From the NCBI RefSeq assembly GCF_000805335.1, contig NZ_KN708638.1:1858109-1901307 (forward strand): 43,199 nt of DNA, given 5' to 3'. This stretch comes from Streptomyces sp. CT34 (GTDB lineage: Bacteria; Actinomycetota; Actinomycetes; Streptomycetales; Streptomycetaceae). Shown here piece after piece: positions 1 to 7,324 of the stretch (position 1 is its first letter; every line of letters begins with the position of its first letter). The position numbers and the translations under genes are program-made. A model generated the notes under the pieces. That model was not told where the DNA came from. It saw only the letters and a list, made by a program, of their open reading frames with translations, and made no database searches.

Positions 1-41
1 CTGACCGGACAGAGTGTCAGCAACCGACCAGGAGGTCCGAG

Positions 42-575
42 GTGTCCGAGCTGAAGCGACGGCCGCTCCCGCACGATTTCCACCCGCCGGTGGCGGAGTT
101 CACGGTGGTGAGCGAGGAGGTGGAGCCGGGCGGGAGGCTGGGTTCGGAGCAGGTCTACTCCGGCGGCAACCGCTCGCCGCAGCTGCGGTGGGAGGGCGCC
201 CCCGCGGGGACGAAGAGCTACGCCGTCACCTGCTACGACCCGGATGCGCCGACCGGCAGCGGGTTCTGGCACTGGGTGCTGTTCGATATCCCGGCGTCGG
301 TGACGGAGCTGCCGGCGGGGGCCGGCAGCGGTGACATGAAGGGGCTTCCCAAGGGGGCCGTGCACGTCCGCAACGACTACGGGACGCGGGACTTCGGGGG
401 CGCGGCGCCGCCGCCCGGCGACGGGCCGCACCGCTATGTGTTCACCGTCTACGCGGTGGACCAGGAGAAGCTGGGCCCGGACGAGGACGCCTCGCCCGCG
501 GTGGTGGGCTTCAATCTGCGGTTCCACGCGATCGGGCGGGCTCAGCTGATCGGTGAGTACGAGGTGCCCGCGTAG
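42..575 (+). CDS. YbhB/YbcL (PEBP/Raf kinase inhibitor-like) family protein
   Basis: 177 residues, GTG start preceded by AGGAGGT at a good distance. The PEBP fold signature is visible: a DPDAPTGSGFWHWVLFDIP block around residues 67-85 with the conserved Asp, Pro and His of the anion-binding pocket, and a GPHRYVFTVYAVD block near residues 130-142. Length matches bacterial YbhB/YbcL proteins (about 160-180). There is no signal peptide, so it is probably cytosolic. The bacterial family binds phosphorylated or anionic ligands but its physiological role is unsettled. It starts 41 bases from the window edge, so its upstream neighbour is not seen. The family call is firm; the function is unknown. 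Confidence 0.93.
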   Translation: MSELKRRPLPHDFHPPVAEFTVVSEEVEPGGRLGSEQVYSGGNRSPQLRWEGAPAGTKSYAVTCYDPDAPTGSGFWHWVLFDIPASVTELPAGAGSGDMKGLPKGAVHVRNDYGTRDFGGAAPPPGDGPHRYVFTVYAVDQEKLGPDEDASPAVVGFNLRFHAIGRAQLIGEYEVPA

Positions 576-1021
576 GGCTCGTCGGGCCGGCGGACCGCGG
601 CCCGTAATTACGTTGCGCCCCGGCGCTTCCGGCACGCACAGTGGTACGCGTACCGCCGCCTGTTCCAGGCGTCGGGCAGCTGGTACCGCAGTGGCGGGAG
701 CGGCGGGGCGCAGGTGTGTCGCCCACCGTTCGCCGGAGTCCGCATTCGTGTCGGGCGTCCGCGCCGGCTGTCGTACGCTCCGGGTTCCGTGCACATCACG
801 GGGGCGGAACCCGGAGCGCACCTTTCGCGCCGGGCGTCCGGCGCTGTGCCCGGGGTGCCCGGCGCCGTTCCGGCCGGGCTGCGCAACACCTCTTCTTCAT
901 CGTGCGATCACCTTCCATTTCCCTTGTGGCATGCGGAAATTGCGTTGTCCGGGAAATACCTGCCACTGCACAGTGGAGCCACTTCGCCGCGGGGGCGAAC
1001 CGGGTCCGGGAGGTGGACGGG
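576..1021. other. 446-bp non-coding stretch between YbhB-like gene and HNH nuclease gene
   Basis: Open frames here show no recognisable domain. It holds a 12-bp palindrome GGTACGCGTACC (643-654), a perfect 13-bp stem-loop (777-817) and a near-palindrome CCACTGCACAGTGG (963-976) about 45 bases before the HNH start. The last 120 bases are locally less GC-rich (stretches such as cttcttcatcg), consistent with a promoter region for the HNH gene. No promoter hexamers could be assigned with confidence. Confidence 0.5.
777..817. terminator. Perfect 13-bp stem-loop
   Basis: GCTCCGGGTTCCG at 777-789 pairs exactly with CGGAACCCGGAGC at 805-817 around a 15-base loop. No T-run follows, as is usual for Streptomyces hairpin terminators. 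It lies 200 bases after the YbhB-like gene and 205 bases before the HNH gene, so it could end the first transcript or act in the leader of the second. Confidence 0.4.
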
Positions 1022-1528
1022 ATGCGCGAGACGCTGGTGCTGAATGCGAGCTTCGAGCCGCTGGCGACGGTGTCGCTGCGGCGTGCGGTGGTGCTGGTGA
1101 TGCAGGACAAGGCGGTTGTCGAGCACGCCCACCCGGGGCTGCGGATCCGGGCCGCTTCGGTCGATGTGCCGGTGCCGCGGGTGATCAGGCTCAGCAGGTA
1201 CGTACGGGTGCCGTTCCGAAGACGGGCGTCGTGGTCGCGGCGGGGGGTGCTGGTACGGGACCGGCATCGGTGCGCGTACTGCGGGAAGCGGGCGACCACC
1301 GTGGACCACGTCGTGCCGCGGTCGCACGGCGGTGGGGACACCTGGCTGAATACCGTCGCTTCGTGCGCGGAGGACAACCACCGCAAGGCGGACCGTACGC
1401 CCGAGCAGGCCGGGATGCGGCTGCTGCGCCGGCCCTTCGAGCCGACGCCGGCGGATGCGCTGGTGTCGGCTCTCGGAGTGTCCGTACGGGACATGCTGCC
1501 GATGGGGGCACCTCCTGTTGCCCTTTAG
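1022..1528 (+). CDS. HNH endonuclease domain protein
   Basis: 168 residues. The ATG at 1022 is chosen because GGAGGT sits about 8 bases upstream and the protein begins in the conserved way (MRETLVLNASFEPL); the frame is open further upstream but without homology. Zinc-binding CAYC at residues 84-87, the HNH core DHVVPRSHGG at 95-104, Asn110 and a second Cys plus NHRK at 115-122 make a complete HNH/McrA-like nuclease motif. Many actinobacteria carry this short stand-alone protein in the core genome; its substrate is not established, and nothing nearby suggests restriction or a mobile element. The nuclease fold call is strong, the cellular role unknown. Confidence 0.92.
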   Translation: MRETLVLNASFEPLATVSLRRAVVLVMQDKAVVEHAHPGLRIRAASVDVPVPRVIRLSRYVRVPFRRRASWSRRGVLVRDRHRCAYCGKRATTVDHVVPRSHGGGDTWLNTVASCAEDNHRKADRTPEQAGMRLLRRPFEPTPADALVSALGVSVRDMLPMGAPPVAL

Positions 1529-1613
1529 GCCATGGGGGAGGCTGCGGGCCCTGCCGGCGTAGCCCGGGGCCGGGACCGGTTCGGCCATCTGTCCGCCTCT
1601 CGCCCAACTCCCC

Positions 1614-2381
1614 TTATTTGACGAGGAGTTGAACGATGGCCAGCAGTCCCACGACGACGATGGCGGCGCGCAGGGCGACCGGCGGCAGCCGTCGGCCGAC
1701 CTTGGCTCCTATCTGGCCGCCGAGTGCGGAGCCGACCGCGATGAGGGCGACGGCGGTCCAGTCGAAGTCGGCGACGAAGAGGAAGAAGACCGCCGCGACG
1801 CCGTTGACGACGGCGGCGAGGACGTTCTTGATGGCGTTGATGCGCTGGAGGTCGTCGCTGAGCAGCACGCCCATCAGGGAGAGGTATATGACGCCCTGGG
1901 CGGCGCCGAAGTAGCCGCCGTAGACGCTGGCCAGCAGCAGTCCGGCGAAGAGCACCGGCCCGCCGTCGTGCCGGGCGGTGGTGCCGTTGCGGGCGCGGCG
2001 GGCGCGCAGTGCGGCGGCGAGCCGGGGCTGGACGACGACCAGGACGAGGGCGACGGCGATCAGTGCGGGGACGATCATCCGGAACGCGGTGGAGGGCAGC
2101 GCGAGCAGCAGGACCGCGCCGGCCAGGCCACCGACGAGGGCGACGGACGCGAAGCGCAGCAGCCGCCGGGACTGGCCGGCCAGTTCGTGGCGGTAGCCGA
2201 TGGCGCCGCTGATCGAACCGGGCACCAGGCCAAGGGTGTTGGAGACATTGGCCGTCACGGGCGGCAGGCCGATGGCGAGGAGTACGGGGAAGGTGATCAG
2301 GGTGCCGGAGCCGACGATGGTGTTGATCGTGCCGGCCCCGAGGCCGGCGACGAATACTGCGACTGCTTCCCAGATGGACAC
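1614..2381 (-). CDS. TSUP family sulfite exporter TauE/SafE-type permease
   Basis: 255 residues, GTG start with GAGGAG upstream. Strongly hydrophobic with seven to eight predicted membrane segments in two repeats. The first helix carries the typical GAGTINTIVGSGTLITFP segment (about residues 15-32) and a PVTANVSNTLGLVPG motif, both hallmarks of the TauE/SafE family. Members move sulfite, sulfoacetate or other organic anions; substrate cannot be read from sequence. The gene is convergent with the HNH gene and follows the SPFH gene on the same strand by 82 bases, so it may be the last gene of that transcript. Family call firm, substrate unknown. Confidence 0.92.
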   Translation of the reverse strand: MSIWEAVAVFVAGLGAGTINTIVGSGTLITFPVLLAIGLPPVTANVSNTLGLVPGSISGAIGYRHELAGQSRRLLRFASVALVGGLAGAVLLLALPSTAFRMIVPALIAVALVLVVVQPRLAAALRARRARNGTTARHDGGPVLFAGLLLASVYGGYFGAAQGVIYLSLMGVLLSDDLQRINAIKNVLAAVVNGVAAVFFLFVADFDWTAVALIAVGSALGGQIGAKVGRRLPPVALRAAIVVVGLLAIVQLLVK

Positions 2382-2463
2382 GCCGTCTCCTCACACGGTC
2401 AGGGTGCCTCCCCGCCATTGGAGGTCGAGGGGCACCCCGATCATGCACGAGTGGGTGGGCGCG

Positions 2464-3402
2464 TCAGTCGATGGGGGGTGACTGGCGGTTCGGGTTGCTG
2501 GGCTTGGGGATGCTGCCGCCACCGCCCCCGGGAGTGAAGTTGCCGATGGCGCCGCCGAGGCCCTTGAGGGCGTCGCCGATCTCGCTGGGCACGATCCAGA
2601 GCTTGTTGGCGTCGCCCTCGGCGATCTTCGGGAGCATCTGGAGGTACTGGTACGACAGCAGCTTCTGGTCCGGGTCTCCGGCGTGGATGGACTCGAAGAC
2701 CACCCGGATCGCCTGGGCCTCGCCCTCGGCGCGCAGCGCGGCGGCCTTGGCCTCACCTTCGGCGCGGAGGATCGCGGACTGCTTCTGGCCCTCGGCGGTG
2801 AGGATCTCGGACTGCCGGACACCTTCGGCCTGGAGGATGGCGGCGCGCTTGTCACGGTCGGCGCGCATCTGCTTCTCCATCGAGTCCTGGATGGAGGTCG
2901 GCGGCTCGATGGCCTTGAGCTCGACGCGGTTGACGCGGATGCCCCACTTGCCGGTGGCCTCGTCGAGGACGCCTCGCAGCGCCGCGTTGATCTCCTCACG
3001 GGAGGTCAGGGTCCGCTCCAGGTCCATGCCGCCGATGATGTTGCGGAGGGTGGTGACGGTGAGCTGCTCGATGGCCTGGATGTAGCTGGCGACTTCGTAG
3101 GTGGCGGCGCGGGCGTCGGTGACCTGGTAATAGATCACGGTGTCGATGTTGACGACGAGGTTGTCCTGCGTGATCACCGGCTGCGGAGGGAACGGCACGA
3201 CCTGCTCGCGGAGGTCGATGCGGTTGCGGATGGAGTCGATGAACGGGACGACGATGTTCAGGCCGGCGTTGAGCGTGCGGGTGTAGCGGCCGAAGCGCTC
3301 GACGATCGCGGCGCTGGCCTGCGGGATGACCTGGATCGTCTTGATGAGTGCGATGAACACGAGCACCACCAGGATGATCAGGACGATGATGATCGGTTCC
3401 AC
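2464..3402 (-). CDS. SPFH/Band 7 (stomatin-like) membrane protein
   Basis: 312 residues. The GTG at 3402 is preferred: GGGAG precedes it and the protein then begins directly with a membrane helix (residues 3-20) as stomatins do. A Band 7 domain follows (about 25-185, IVERFGRYTRTLNAGLN onwards), then a charged Ala/Glu-rich coiled coil (about 190-240, repeats of xILxAEGxxQ and AEGEA) and a Gly/Pro-rich tail. Stomatin-type SPFH proteins form membrane-bound oligomeric scaffolds and usually pair with NfeD proteins; an NfeD gene lies immediately upstream on the same strand, so the pair likely works together in membrane quality control or microdomain organisation. Confidence 0.94.
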   Translation of the reverse strand: MEPIIIVLIILVVLVFIALIKTIQVIPQASAAIVERFGRYTRTLNAGLNIVVPFIDSIRNRIDLREQVVPFPPQPVITQDNLVVNIDTVIYYQVTDARAATYEVASYIQAIEQLTVTTLRNIIGGMDLERTLTSREEINAALRGVLDEATGKWGIRVNRVELKAIEPPTSIQDSMEKQMRADRDKRAAILQAEGVRQSEILTAEGQKQSAILRAEGEAKAAALRAEGEAQAIRVVFESIHAGDPDQKLLSYQYLQMLPKIAEGDANKLWIVPSEIGDALKGLGGAIGNFTPGGGGGSIPKPSNPNRQSPPID

Positions 3403-3503
3403 AGCGGCTCCCGTGCCCTTCGTTGCTGGTCCGTACCGGCCGGCGGCCGGCTTGACGTTGATCAGTCTTCCAGAGTCCCGGCGTGTCGCGCACCGGGTTC
3501 GGG

Positions 3504-3953
3504 TCAGATGACGACGGCGGTGGCGCCTTCGATCTCCACCACGTCGACCTGCTGGCCCGGTTCGTAGACCCGGTCGCTGTCGAGGGCACGTGCGGACCAG
3601 ATTTCCCCGGCGAGCTTGATGCGGCCCCCCTCGCCGGAGTCGACCCGCTCCAGGACCGTGGCGCTTCTGCCCTTGAGCGCGTCGATGCCGGAGGCGAGCC
3701 GGGGGCTCTGGCCGCGGTGGCGGTTGGCGATGGGGCGCACGACGGCGACCAGCGCGACCGATACGGCGACGAACACGAGGAATTGCAGAACGGTGCCGCC
3801 ACCGAGCGCTGCGGTGACGGCACCGGCGACGGCACCGACCGCGAACATCCCGAATTCGGGCAACGCGGTCACGACGAGGGGAATGCCCAGTCCTACGGCG
3901 GCGAGGAGCCACCACACCCATGGATCCACGGCTTCATGGTAGATCCGGGGCAC
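3504..3953 (-). CDS. NfeD family membrane protein
   Basis: 149 residues from GTG 3953; an alternative GTG at 3929 would start at VDPWVWW and give 141 residues, and neither has a convincing ribosome-binding site. Two or three membrane helices (about residues 12-75) are followed by a soluble OB-fold domain ending with the typical NfeD block of YEPGQQVDVVEIEGATAVV at residues 129-147. Short NfeD proteins of this type are partners of the SPFH protein encoded 101 bases downstream. Start uncertain, family secure. Confidence 0.92.
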   Translation of the reverse strand: MPRIYHEAVDPWVWWLLAAVGLGIPLVVTALPEFGMFAVGAVAGAVTAALGGGTVLQFLVFVAVSVALVAVVRPIANRHRGQSPRLASGIDALKGRSATVLERVDSGEGGRIKLAGEIWSARALDSDRVYEPGQQVDVVEIEGATAVVI

Positions 3954-4005
3954 GGTGCGGGACAGGGCGCGATCGGTCAGCGGCCCGACCGGCCGGGCCC
4001 GGCGG

Positions 4006-4800
4006 CTACTTGAGGGGCAGGCCCTGCGCCGTCCAGCGGTCGCTGCCGTTGCGCTCGACGATCAGCGGAAGGCCGAAGCAGTGCGAGAGGTTGCTGGAGG
4101 TCAGTTCGAGGTCGAGGGGGCCGGCGGCCAGCACCTTGCCCTGACGGATCATCAGGACGTGGGTGAAGCCCGGCGGGATCTCCTCGACGTGATGGGTGAC
4201 CATGATCATCGACGGGGCGTACGGGTCGCGGGCGAGCCGGCCGAGGCGGCGCACCAGGTCCTCGCGACCGCCGAGGTCGAGGCCCGCGGCGGGCTCGTCC
4301 AGGAGCAGCAGCTCGGGGTCGGTCATCATCGCGCGGGCGATGAGGGTGCGCTTGCGCTCGCCCTCGGAGAGGGTGCCGAACTTCCGGTCGAGGTACTCGT
4401 TCATCCCGAGCCGGTCGAGGAAGGCGCGGGCGCGCTGCTCGTCGATGTCGTCGTAGTCCTCGCGCCAGCTCGCGGTCATGCCGTACGCGGCGGTGAGCAC
4501 GGTCTGCAGGACGGTCTGGCCGCGCGGCAGCTTGTCGGCGAGCGCGACGCCGGCGATGCCGATGCGCGGGCGCAGGTCGAAGACGTCGACCCGGCCGAGC
4601 TGCTCGCCGAGGATGCTGGCGGTACCGGTGCTCGGGAAGAGGTAGCTGGAGGCGACGTTCAGCAGGGTGGTCTTGCCGGCGCCGTTGGGACCGAGGATCA
4701 CCCAGCGCTCCCCCTCCTTGACCGACCAGGAGACCTGGTCCACCAGAGCCCGTCCTTCGCGGACCACGGATACGTCCACCAGCTCCAGCACATCGCTCAT
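4006..4800 (-). CDS. ABC transporter ATP-binding protein (YlmA/ModF-like)
   Basis: 264 residues from ATG 4800 (GGGAG 11 bases upstream; a start at 4818 would add MGDSAL). Complete ATPase: Walker A GPNGAGKTT at 37-45, signature LSEGERKR (a variant of LSGGQ), Walker B LLLLDEPAAGLD and switch His in VTHHVEE. No permease or binding protein is encoded beside it, so its partner must be elsewhere or it acts as a soluble ABC protein. The LSEGERKR signature and THHVEEIPPGF block recall YlmA-type ATPases of actinobacteria and firmicutes, sometimes labelled molybdate ATPases without proof. Function beyond ATP hydrolysis is not determinable here. Confidence 0.9.
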   Translation of the reverse strand: MSDVLELVDVSVVREGRALVDQVSWSVKEGERWVILGPNGAGKTTLLNVASSYLFPSTGTASILGEQLGRVDVFDLRPRIGIAGVALADKLPRGQTVLQTVLTAAYGMTASWREDYDDIDEQRARAFLDRLGMNEYLDRKFGTLSEGERKRTLIARAMMTDPELLLLDEPAAGLDLGGREDLVRRLGRLARDPYAPSMIMVTHHVEEIPPGFTHVLMIRQGKVLAAGPLDLELTSSNLSHCFGLPLIVERNGSDRWTAQGLPLK

Positions 4801-4908
4801 GAGCGCACTGTCTCCCATTGCTTCTCGGTCGTCGTGTGCGCCTGTAGGCGCAGCCCCCCTGCAAACCTACGCCACTCGCTGTCAGTGCTGTTCCCTAGGC
4901 TGGGGGCC

Positions 4909-5724
4909 ATGCTCGATGAACCTCGTTCGGGACGGCTGGCCGCATGGGGAAATGCCCTTTTGGCCGGACTTGTCTCGCCTGATGACGCCGCGCACCGGAT
5001 CGCGGACGACGACGCGGTGCACCGCGTGACGGACCTGCCCGGGGAGGACGCCCCGGTCGGGCTGACCCTCGCGCTCGGGCGGCTGCGGACGCTGGGCGCC
5101 GTCGGCCTGCGGGTGGCACTGCCGGTGCCCGGGCATCCGCTGGGGCTGAGCGGGCCGCCGGAGTTCAACGCACGGGCACTGGAAGCCGGGGAGGCGGTGC
5201 TGGCCCCCGGTACGGGGCTGGGCCTGGTCCCGGAGACATACGAGGCCGGTCCCGAGGGCGGCGTTGGGCCCGATGTGCATGTGGAGGTGGTCTGGCACTG
5301 CCTTCCGGCGCGGGAGGCTCCGCCGGCCGACGTACCGTCGCTGGGCGAGGCCGAGCGGGAGCTGGCGGAGGCGCTGCGGGAGGCGACGGAGGTGCTCTCG
5401 ACGCTGGACGTGGCCGGGTCCGGTCCGGTCGCCGAGGCGGCGCTGGAGGCGTACCGGGCGCGGGCGGAGGCCGGCCGGCGGGTGCTGGCGCCGGGCTATC
5501 CGCCGCGGGCCGTACGGGTACTGGAGCTGGCGCAGCGGGTCGGTGCGCTGATCGACATCGCCCGGCAGGCGGGCGGGGACGGCCGGGAGCACGGCGCGGC
5601 GGTGAGCTCGTCGGAGATCGCGGCCCGCGCCGCGGCGCTGCGTCCGGTGGAGCGGACGGCCCGGCGGGCGCAGGTGGCGGCGTACAACTCCGCGGTCGAG
5701 GAGCGGGAGCGGCGCCGGGGGTGA
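4909..5724 (+). CDS. Conserved actinobacterial protein of unknown function
   Basis: 271 residues. I do not recognise a named domain. The sequence is Ala/Gly/Glu-rich with no signal peptide or membrane helix; a charged helical C-terminal third (AQVAAYNSAVEERERRRG at the end) may be coiled. Codon use is typical of the neighbours. The ATG at 4909 is chosen because a -10-like TAGGCT ends 7 bases before it, which would put transcription start on the A of ATG (a leaderless message, common in Streptomyces); no ribosome-binding site is apparent beyond a G-run. It diverges from the ABC ATPase gene and is closed by a clear hairpin at 5732. Confidence 0.75.
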   Translation: MLDEPRSGRLAAWGNALLAGLVSPDDAAHRIADDDAVHRVTDLPGEDAPVGLTLALGRLRTLGAVGLRVALPVPGHPLGLSGPPEFNARALEAGEAVLAPGTGLGLVPETYEAGPEGGVGPDVHVEVVWHCLPAREAPPADVPSLGEAERELAEALREATEVLSTLDVAGSGPVAEAALEAYRARAEAGRRVLAPGYPPRAVRVLELAQRVGALIDIARQAGGDGREHGAAVSSSEIAARAAALRPVERTARRAQVAAYNSAVEERERRRG

Positions 5725-5731
5725 ACAGGGA

Positions 5732-5766
5732 AGGCCCCGCCGGCCGTGGACTGACCGGCGGGGCCT
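5732..5766. terminator. Bidirectional hairpin terminator
   Basis: AGGCCCCGCCGG (5732-5743) pairs perfectly with CCGGCGGGGCCT (5755-5766), loop of 11 bases. It lies 7 bases after the stop of the plus-strand gene and faces the convergent chaplin gene, so it can serve both. Confidence 0.8.
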
Positions 5767-5828
5767 CGGGAGAACCGGGCGGAACTGCCCGGAGCGGTCC
5801 GGGGGATGCAGGCCCCGGGCCGACGGCC

Positions 5829-6074
5829 TCAGTTGTTGGTGCTCCCGTTGCCGAAGGCCGGGTTGAGCACGCCGCCGCCGTTGACGCTGTTGCCGGTGAG
5901 GTTCACGGGGACGTGAACCGGCGCCTGGACGACGTTGCCGGAGCCGGCGCCGGGGGAGCCGACGGCCTCGCCCTTGGCGTGCCCGCAATCGTGTGCAAAC
6001 GCCGAACTGGCGGCAGCGCCGACAGCGAGACCGGTGGTGGCAAGGACAAGGGCGGCCTTTTTGGCGGTGTTCAT
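5829..6074 (-). CDS. chpE: Short chaplin lacking the paired cysteines (ChpE-like)
   Basis: 81 residues from ATG 6074 (GAGGAA upstream; an in-frame ATG nine codons earlier is less likely). A Sec signal peptide with Ala-rich core ends near Ala27. The mature part is a single chaplin domain (GEAVGSPGAGSGNVVQAPVHV... GVLNPAFGN). The two cysteines that form the intramolecular disulfide in most chaplins are Thr60 and Ser78 here, which is the hallmark of ChpE. An extra unpaired Cys30 lies just after the predicted cleavage site. Chaplins are secreted, form amyloid-like fibrils at the air-water interface and coat aerial hyphae. It aligns without gaps to the neighbouring chaplin of equal length. The symbol is by cysteine pattern and synteny memory. 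Confidence 0.93.
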   Translation of the reverse strand: MNTAKKAALVLATTGLAVGAAASSAFAHDCGHAKGEAVGSPGAGSGNVVQAPVHVPVNLTGNSVNGGGVLNPAFGNGSTNN

Positions 6075-6130
6075 GGTGGCGTGTTCCTCACGTGGTGGCA
6101 CAGGGCCGTAACGACGATGACTGTGGAGTG

Positions 6131-6172
6131 CCGGACCGGCCGCTCGGCCAGGGCTTGGCGGGGCCGGTCCGG
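6131..6172 (-). terminator. Hairpin after the second chaplin gene
   Basis: CCGGACCGGCC (6131-6141) pairs with GGCCGGTCCGG (6162-6172) around 20 bases. It lies between the two same-strand chaplin genes, suggesting they are separate transcripts rather than one operon. Confidence 0.6.
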
Positions 6173-6232
6173 TGTGCCTCTTGCGCGCCAGGGCGCGGCG
6201 CGGTCAGGCGATCGGAGCGAATGCTCCGGCGA

Positions 6233-6478
6233 TCAGCGGTTTGCGCAGTGGTTGCCGAAGGCCGGGTTGAGCACGCCGACGACGGAGATGGTGTTGCCGC
6301 AAACGTTCACGGGGGCGGCCACCGGGTCCTGGACGACGTTGCCCGACAGGACACCCGGGGACGCCACCGCGACACCGTCGGCCTGCGAGGCGTCGTGCGC
6401 GGAGGCGACACCGGCGCCCGCCAGGACGAGACCGGCCCCCGCCATCGTGATGGCCGCTACCCGCTTGATGTTCTTCAC
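6233..6478 (-). CDS. Short chaplin with the canonical two cysteines
   Basis: 81 residues, GTG start with GAGGAG upstream. Signal peptide of about 27 residues ending ASA, then one chaplin domain: ASPGVLSGNVVQDPV, VNVCGNTISVVGVLNPAFGNHC. Cys60 and Cys78 are the conserved pair that forms the disulfide. Short chaplins of this type (ChpD-H) are the secreted, surface-active amyloid components of the rodlet layer. It has no C-terminal sorting signal, so it is not wall-anchored. Which of ChpD, F, G or H it corresponds to cannot be decided from the window. Confidence 0.95.
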   Translation of the reverse strand: MKNIKRVAAITMAGAGLVLAGAGVASAHDASQADGVAVASPGVLSGNVVQDPVAAPVNVCGNTISVVGVLNPAFGNHCANR

Positions 6479-6661
6479 TTCTCTTGCTCCTCGTTGCCGA
6501 TGCCGTGGCCAACCGCCACGACTGCACTGGGAAACGGCCCGGCCCGGAGCAGGGATACGCCAAACGGGCTACGTATACACGACAGTATGAATCCGGGATC
6601 TCCAGGGCGACGTTCGGTTAATAGGTTTGACGCCCCGTCCGGTCCCCGCCTCCCCCGCGTT

Positions 6662-7324
6662 TCAGGCCCCGATGCCGTGCCGGACGGCCCACAGCGCGGC
6701 CTGCGTGCGGTCGGCGAGGTCGAGTTTCATGAGGATGTTGGAGACGTGCGTCTTGACGGTCTTCTCGGACAGCACCAGCGTGCGGGCGATCTCGCGGTTG
6801 GAGCGGCCGTCGGCGATCAGGCCGAGCACCTCGCGCTCCCGGTCGGTGAGCGAAGTCCCGCGCCCCTGGCCGCCGTTGTTGTCCTCCTGGGAGAGCAGCG
6901 CGCCGGCCACCTCGGGCTGGAGCAGGACGTGCCCTGCGTGGATGGAGCGGATGGCACCGGCCAGCGCGTCCGGGTCGATGTCCTTGTAGACATAGCCGGC
7001 AGCGCCGGCGCGCAACGCCGGGACGACGGTGCGCTGTTCGGTGAAGCTGGTGACCACCAGCACCCTGGCCCGGTTGTCGAGTTCGCGCAGCCGGCGGAGC
7101 GCCTCGATGCCGTCCGTGCCGGGCATCTTGATGTCCATCAGGACGACGTCCGGGCGCAGTTGCTCGGTGGCGGCGACGCCCTCGTCACCGTCGGACGCCT
7201 CCCCCACCACCTCGATGTCGTCCTGGATCTCCAGGAACGTGCGCAGACCGCGGCGGACGACCTGGTGGTCGTCGACGAGCAGGACGCGGATCGGGCGGCG
7301 CTCGCCCTTGTCGCCCTCAGCCAC
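6662..7324 (-). CDS. NarL/FixJ family response regulator
   Basis: 220 residues from GTG 7324, chosen because GGAGGT precedes it and it overlaps the end of the kinase gene by 8 bases (translational coupling). Receiver domain (about 12-130) with acidic pair Asp18/Asp19, phospho-acceptor Asp64 in VVLMDIKMPG, Thr92 and Lys114. LuxR-type helix-turn-helix near 159-215 (LTDREREVLGLIADGRSNREIA, then EKTVKTHVSNILMKL). It is phosphorylated by the kinase encoded immediately upstream and then binds DNA. Its targets are not evident; the adjacent same-strand chaplins 3' of it are possible but unproven. Confidence 0.95.
   Translation of the reverse strand: MAEGDKGERRPIRVLLVDDHQVVRRGLRTFLEIQDDIEVVGEASDGDEGVAATEQLRPDVVLMDIKMPGTDGIEALRRLRELDNRARVLVVTSFTEQRTVVPALRAGAAGYVYKDIDPDALAGAIRSIHAGHVLLQPEVAGALLSQEDNNGGQGRGTSLTDREREVLGLIADGRSNREIARTLVLSEKTVKTHVSNILMKLDLADRTQAALWAVRHGIGA

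Noticed and set aside
641..1021. Upstream extension of the HNH protein by 127 codons
   Set aside because: No homology, Arg/Ala/Gly-rich, and a clear ribosome-binding site precedes ATG 1022.
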